Under the pieces are notes generated by a model. The model ran no database searches and was not told the DNA's origin. It worked only from the letters and a program-made list of their open reading frames with translations. Below are positions 41,188-45,431 of a stretch of DNA of 45,431 nucleotides, in pieces. Both the position numbers and the translations under genes were made by a program. Every line of letters begins with the position of its first letter. The first letter of the stretch is position 1. The stretch is from the NCBI GenBank assembly GCA_001931905.2, contig MSJI02000523.1, positions 1 to 45,431 of the forward strand, read 5' to 3'. Origin of the DNA: Cladosporium sp. IMV 00045. Lineage: Eukaryota > Ascomycota > Dothideomycetes > Cladosporiales > Cladosporiaceae.

Positions 41188-43205
41188 GTGGAGCGAGGTG
41201 GTTTTGTACTGTACGATAGGCGCGAGCAGGTGTTTGGAAAGATTTGGGACCTGGATGATTTATGTTGAATGAATTCTCTATTGTTGGATTGAAGCTATCA
41301 TGACCACGCCCTTACACCACGTTGGAGATTTCCGACAAACCCTGCGACCTGCCCTGGTCTGAATTCGCTTCCGCGAGTCGACAATGGTTTCCCTGATTCT
41401 CGTGGAAACGACAACTCTTCCTGCGAGTCACTCTCCCAACCGACAGGAACCGACTACCTGGACTCGTATCGTACCCTGAAGAGCTTGATGAAGACAAGAA
41501 ACGTCGCGTGAGATCCGTTTCGAGACGTCTTCACAAAGACTCGGGATTTCAAGTATATGTTCGGAGATTCAGAAGCGAGTCATAATGCTGGTGGAGCGTG
41601 GCTCGCCTATTTGCTGTGCCCGACGTGCTGTCGGAAGACTTATCGAAGAACACCAATATTCAGTCTACACATATAGCAGAGTATATCACACTACTGCAAA
41701 AATAGCCAGCGAAGGCGTCACCGATCTATACACACCTGTATATAGGCATGTCTCGCCAACGACATGCAACACAAGCCACCGTCAGCGCCACCTTGCCTTC
41801 CATCGCGATCTCGAACCAGAAGCCACAACAAATCATGCACCACAAGGCGAGCCAGGGTATGAACACATTTCCAGGTATAGTCACCAGTCAATCCCAGTCG
41901 TACCCCTGCGCCATGCAGAAACGCTACCCTAGACTAGCCCTCATCTACCGAGGCTATAAGATCGACAAAGTAAGGCCAGGGCTTGCAAGGCAACGCCTGG
42001 AGATAGCTACGAAACGAGGAATTCGTCAGGTCGGCTGTCTTGAAATATTTGGAGGGAGCCTGATGATTGGTACACAAGCCATCGGAACTTATATTAAGTG
42101 GGGGGTTTGCTGGCGGCTCTATGCGCCTTGTACCTTGCAGCAGAAACGGGCAACGCGAGGTCCAGGGGTTGGTGTGCTTCTTTTTCTGCAGGTCCGGCGC
42201 CAGGGAGGTCCAGGCTGCGTTTCGTGTGGTACCACGAGTAGCTAAGGTGCTCTGTTGTGTATTACGATCCAGTTGGTATGGAATTGATTCAAGACCGGTC
42301 CTCTTCAGGACGATGAGCAGAAGCAAATCCTTTGCCTTTGTCTTTACCGTCAAGCCAAGTCTGCTCAGACCACCGCAAGACGATCAATGGCTTGGATTGG
42401 TTACTTCTTTCGTCAAGCCCGGTGGTAGAAGCGTCCGGGGGGAAATCTCGCTTTTCTGGATGGTCGTCGTGTGGAGATGGAACATCCATGCGTATATGTA
42501 CCTGTATGGCGTATACGACACCTGCCGGGATGTTCAGATATGTTGGAACCACTTTGCAGCTATATCTATCTCTTGCCGTCTATCGCTTCTGATCGATCTT
42601 CTTGGTTCTGGTCGTCTCCCTCGTCTGACAATTCACAAACATGCGACTGCACGTGACACCAAGGGATGAAGTGAGGAAACGAAGGAATGAACAGCTACAC
42701 GTGCTAATCGCTGGCTCGCCTCTAGTCTGGACTGATCTGCGAGCCTTGACTCGCCGGCAGACCGTCCCCTGAGCCTTGAGCGTGCGTGTGAAACACTTTC
42801 CACTTCTTTCCCCCCCAGTCGCGGTGTGAACCCATGTCCATGCCCTCGCCTAATGCTCTAATGCCCATCCAACCCCAACTGCCGTGAGGATTCCTGCCAA
42901 AACTATCTGTAGCACTACTGCATCTCTTCTCTCCATCGTCGTGTGTGCTCGCTCGTTCGTCGTGCCTCTGCATCGCTCTCTCGCTCGTCTGCAATCCTCC
43001 CATTCCCAGCATTCGCGCCGCCTCGGACGACGGTTTCATTGACTTTCACGCCGCGGCCCGCCAAACCCCTAGCCCGGACGCCCTAATACCACTGGTGTCC
43101 TATGGGCCCAAGAAGGAACAACCTCGCATGTTGGCTGCCTTAGCCACTAATCGAAGGTAGTCACCCTGTGTGCCAGCTGCGTAAGGTAGGCGCCTCGTCT
43201 CCGTT
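41188..43205. other. Long intergenic region before the last gene
   Basis: 2.0 kb between tandem plus-strand genes. Several open frames (plus 41748-42245, plus 42067-42669, minus 41934-42353) overlap in different frames and show no motif; I do not call a gene. The stretch 42880-43205 is C/T-rich and probably the leader or promoter of the next gene. Confidence 0.45.
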
Positions 43206-45431
43206 ATGTCGCTTCGTGGACCGTCTGCAGCGCTGCAGCACTCGACGCCCTCAGCTCCACGCCAGGTACCTCCACGGGCCAGTTCAAACACAACTCTGCG
43301 CGACAACTACTACGCCGACCGCATCCGCTCTTCACCGCCCACCACGCCGCGGAACCCGGAGCGCCGCTCGCGCAAGGGCAAGGAGCCTGCCCGTCCCCAG
43401 ACCTCAAAGCACTCCCATGGAGAGTCGTGGTCCAGCACGACCCGTGACAGCGTCGTGGACAATTTGCTCATGTCTCTCGACGAGCTCTCCATGCAAATGA
43501 AGGGCACCTTCGACAGTGTGCGCCTCGACAGCATGGATCAGGAGAAAGAGAGGGAGGCGGATAGGATCCGCCAGGCGCCTCTACGTGCCGCCATGAACCG
43601 ACCTCCAACACGGAACCGCGGCCATACCTACTCTTCTTCTATGTCCTCCGACTTCGACCGCCGTGCTGCTCATGATTCCCCGTCGAGCAAGCTTGCGAGC
43701 CCTCCGGCGAAGAGCAGGCGCAGCAACAGCAGCTCGACATTCAATACATTCGCAACGCCTAAACACGGCCGGGCTGGACCTCCTACATCAAAGTACAACG
43801 GACATGGAAGGGAAAGGACAGGCAGCGAAACGGAGCCCAGAAGAAATCATTCGACGCCGAACAAATCCATGCCAGGACATCAGAGGGAGGATAGTCAACT
43901 GTCAATTGCCGACTTGGGATACGATGCGGTGCTCGAGTCGAGCAGATTGGCGTTCAATGGCAGGTCTATCAGCATGGACCACATCTACGGAGAGGCCAAT
44001 GGCGACAGGACGACATCAATGATGAACCGCGGCAGGCCCGTGCCTTCGACATTTAGCAAATACGAATCGCACGCGGACGCCGCTCCTGAGCCTACGATTG
44101 CCGCCGGCCCTCGGAAACAGGAGAACCCCTCTGCCACAGGACCGGTGTACGTGAACGCGGCGCAGAAGCAAAGCTCGCTCCGCAAGCAGACCACACAGTC
44201 TGACTTGCGCTCGGTGAACAATCCTGCCATTCCGCAGGGCATCAGGGACCAGGCTAGCGAGTTTGTTCGCAGCAATGGTCTCCGCGGTGAGACTGTTGCC
44301 CACTGCTCCTCCGACGGCAGGATGGGTAACAGCTCAAGACGGAATGGCTCTCCTCAAAGAGAGAAGCCTGGGTTCTTTAAGCGTGTCTTTGGCGGATCTT
44401 CAACTCGTTTGCCAGCAGTCGAACCGCCGCAGGCAGCTGAGCCCCCTAACAACAGTCGCAACCAGTCGAACAGCCAAAGGGACACATCGCATCACCAGAA
44501 CGATGGACCCGCGAACGTTTCACATCCTCCTGTTTCGTTGAACAAGAAGCCCTCTTCCTTCTTCAGGAGAAGGAAGCGATCAATCTCGGAGAACGCACCG
44601 CCGCCGCCTGCCATACCACCAAATGTGAGCATGGAGAGGCGAGCGCCGCAATCAACTTCGTCAGTCAGCAGCTTGCGCGAAGTGATGGATTCGTACCTGA
44701 GCAAGATCGAGAATCCATCAAGGCTGCGCAACGAAGAACAGGCCCCACAGCGTTCTGCTTCTCGCGACTCCCGCATGGACTCGCGACAGGAAGATTCGGA
44801 TGATTTGGAGTTGTTCCACTCAGGATACTCCTCACCGCCGGCTGATGCTTCTCTTGGTGCAGGAAACCCGCTCTCACGACATGGGACATTACGGTTGGAA
44901 CCGGAAGTCGAGAGCCCTTCATCTAAAATGAAAGTGAAGAAGCGCAGACCAGAGCCTGTACCCAGTGCAAGTGCGCCAGAAATGGTAACGACTTCAGTAT
45001 TGCACGATGCTGCCGCCAACGGCGGATCATCAGCAGAAGTCTCTCCCCTGACCGTCACGCACCCAGTGTCAGCAAAAATCTCACCAGTAACGGATGCATT
45101 TTCACGTGCACAGGCTGAAAGCGATCGGCCTGTGAGTCCCGCGAGTCGTGCAAGTACCGGCGACCGTATCATTGCATCTGGCGATGGTGCTGGCGTTAAT
45201 AATGTGGAGCAAAATAAGGAGACGCTCGACTTCCCCGCGGATCTTAACGGTGAATCTTATAGGCATAATGAAAGCCGCTTAACAACGCACGACACCCTGC
45301 ATGCATATGATCGACCAGGGACTAAGACAAATCACCAGCCCGACGAGGCGGACGAGGAAGAAAACAAGAGTGGCCATGCCCCCTCCAGCTCGGACTTGCT
45401 GCAGTCACACTCACACGCCGCCTCAATGAAG
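43206..45431 (+). CDS. Unknown basic, Ser-rich disordered protein, cut off at the right edge
   Basis: One frame stays open from ATG 43206 for 742 codons to the last base, so the 3' end is missing. I do not recognise the family. The start (MSLRGPSAALQHSTPSAPRQ) is followed by NYYADRIRSSPPTTPRNPER and DSVVDNLLMSLDELSMQMKG, a short helix-forming block (~residues 78-110) in an otherwise disordered Ser/Pro/Arg-rich chain. Other blocks that look conserved are RGHTYSSSMSSDFDRR (~140), EKPGFFKRVFGGSS (~385), KKPSSFFRRRKRSISENAPP (~445) and SSVSSLREVMDSYLSKIENP (~480). The repeated aromatic-basic FFKR/FFRRR clusters could contact membranes or acidic partners (inference). Many SP/TP and RxxS sites suggest a phosphoprotein. 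Long open frame, codon bias and composition make it a real gene. Confidence 0.8.
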   Translation, partial: MSLRGPSAALQHSTPSAPRQVPPRASSNTTLRDNYYADRIRSSPPTTPRNPERRSRKGKEPARPQTSKHSHGESWSSTTRDSVVDNLLMSLDELSMQMKGTFDSVRLDSMDQEKEREADRIRQAPLRAAMNRPPTRNRGHTYSSSMSSDFDRRAAHDSPSSKLASPPAKSRRSNSSSTFNTFATPKHGRAGPPTSKYNGHGRERTGSETEPRRNHSTPNKSMPGHQREDSQLSIADLGYDAVLESSRLAFNGRSISMDHIYGEANGDRTTSMMNRGRPVPSTFSKYESHADAAPEPTIAAGPRKQENPSATGPVYVNAAQKQSSLRKQTTQSDLRSVNNPAIPQGIRDQASEFVRSNGLRGETVAHCSSDGRMGNSSRRNGSPQREKPGFFKRVFGGSSTRLPAVEPPQAAEPPNNSRNQSNSQRDTSHHQNDGPANVSHPPVSLNKKPSSFFRRRKRSISENAPPPPAIPPNVSMERRAPQSTSSVSSLREVMDSYLSKIENPSRLRNEEQAPQRSASRDSRMDSRQEDSDDLELFHSGYSSPPADASLGAGNPLSRHGTLRLEPEVESPSSKMKVKKRRPEPVPSASAPEMVTTSVLHDAAANGGSSAEVSPLTVTHPVSAKISPVTDAFSRAQAESDRPVSPASRASTGDRIIASGDGAGVNNVEQNKETLDFPADLNGESYRHNESRLTTHDTLHAYDRPGTKTNHQPDEADEEENKSGHAPSSSDLLQSHSHAASMK

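Noticed and set aside
41748..42669. Overlapping plus-strand frames of 165 and 200 codons
   Set aside because: They overlap each other and a minus-strand frame, with no domain or plausible splice structure.

Overview
The window is nuclear DNA of a filamentous ascomycete (Pezizomycotina). The evidence is small GT-AG introns (mostly 53-87 nt) with CTRAC-type branch sites, genes on both strands with separate promoters, a complex I 40-kDa subunit and an eIF3k gene (both absent from budding yeast), and fungal forms of APC1, Nop9, Tsr4, FNT and GH11. A Dothideomycete is my guess from overall protein character; the class is not proven. I see no operon, CRISPR array, tRNA, rRNA or intact transposon.

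Layout, left to right: 5' end of a complex I 40-kDa subunit gene (-), RPN9 proteasome lid subunit (+), MOG1 Ran-binding protein (+), SprT/GCNA-like metalloprotease (-), C2H2 zinc-finger protein (-), eIF3k (+), TSR4/PDCD2 (-), APC1 (-), a beta-propeller protein that may be Nup37 (+), a PLP-dependent decarboxylase (-), a secreted GH11 xylanase-family protein (+), NOP9 (-), a four-TM membrane protein (+), a formate/nitrite transporter (+), CCT7 (-), Pml1/SNIP1 FHA protein (-), an unknown 744-aa coiled-coil protein (+), and an unknown disordered basic protein that runs off the right edge (+). Most are housekeeping genes with no shared pathway. Four gene-poor stretches of 1.9-2.5 kb (7568-9849, 28163-30676, 31557-33489, 41188-43205) hold nothing I can identify.

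Two points stand out. First, the GH11 protein keeps the fold motifs, thumb and acid/base Glu, but the position of the catalytic nucleophile Glu is Val (GTG at 25080-25082), which suggests a secreted pseudo-enzyme. Second, three otherwise well-conserved genes (SprT-like, C2H2, PLP decarboxylase) each need a one-base correction to read through, two of them consistent with a shortened G run. That points to base-calling or assembly indels, or less likely to pseudogenes. I found no clear new multi-gene system here.
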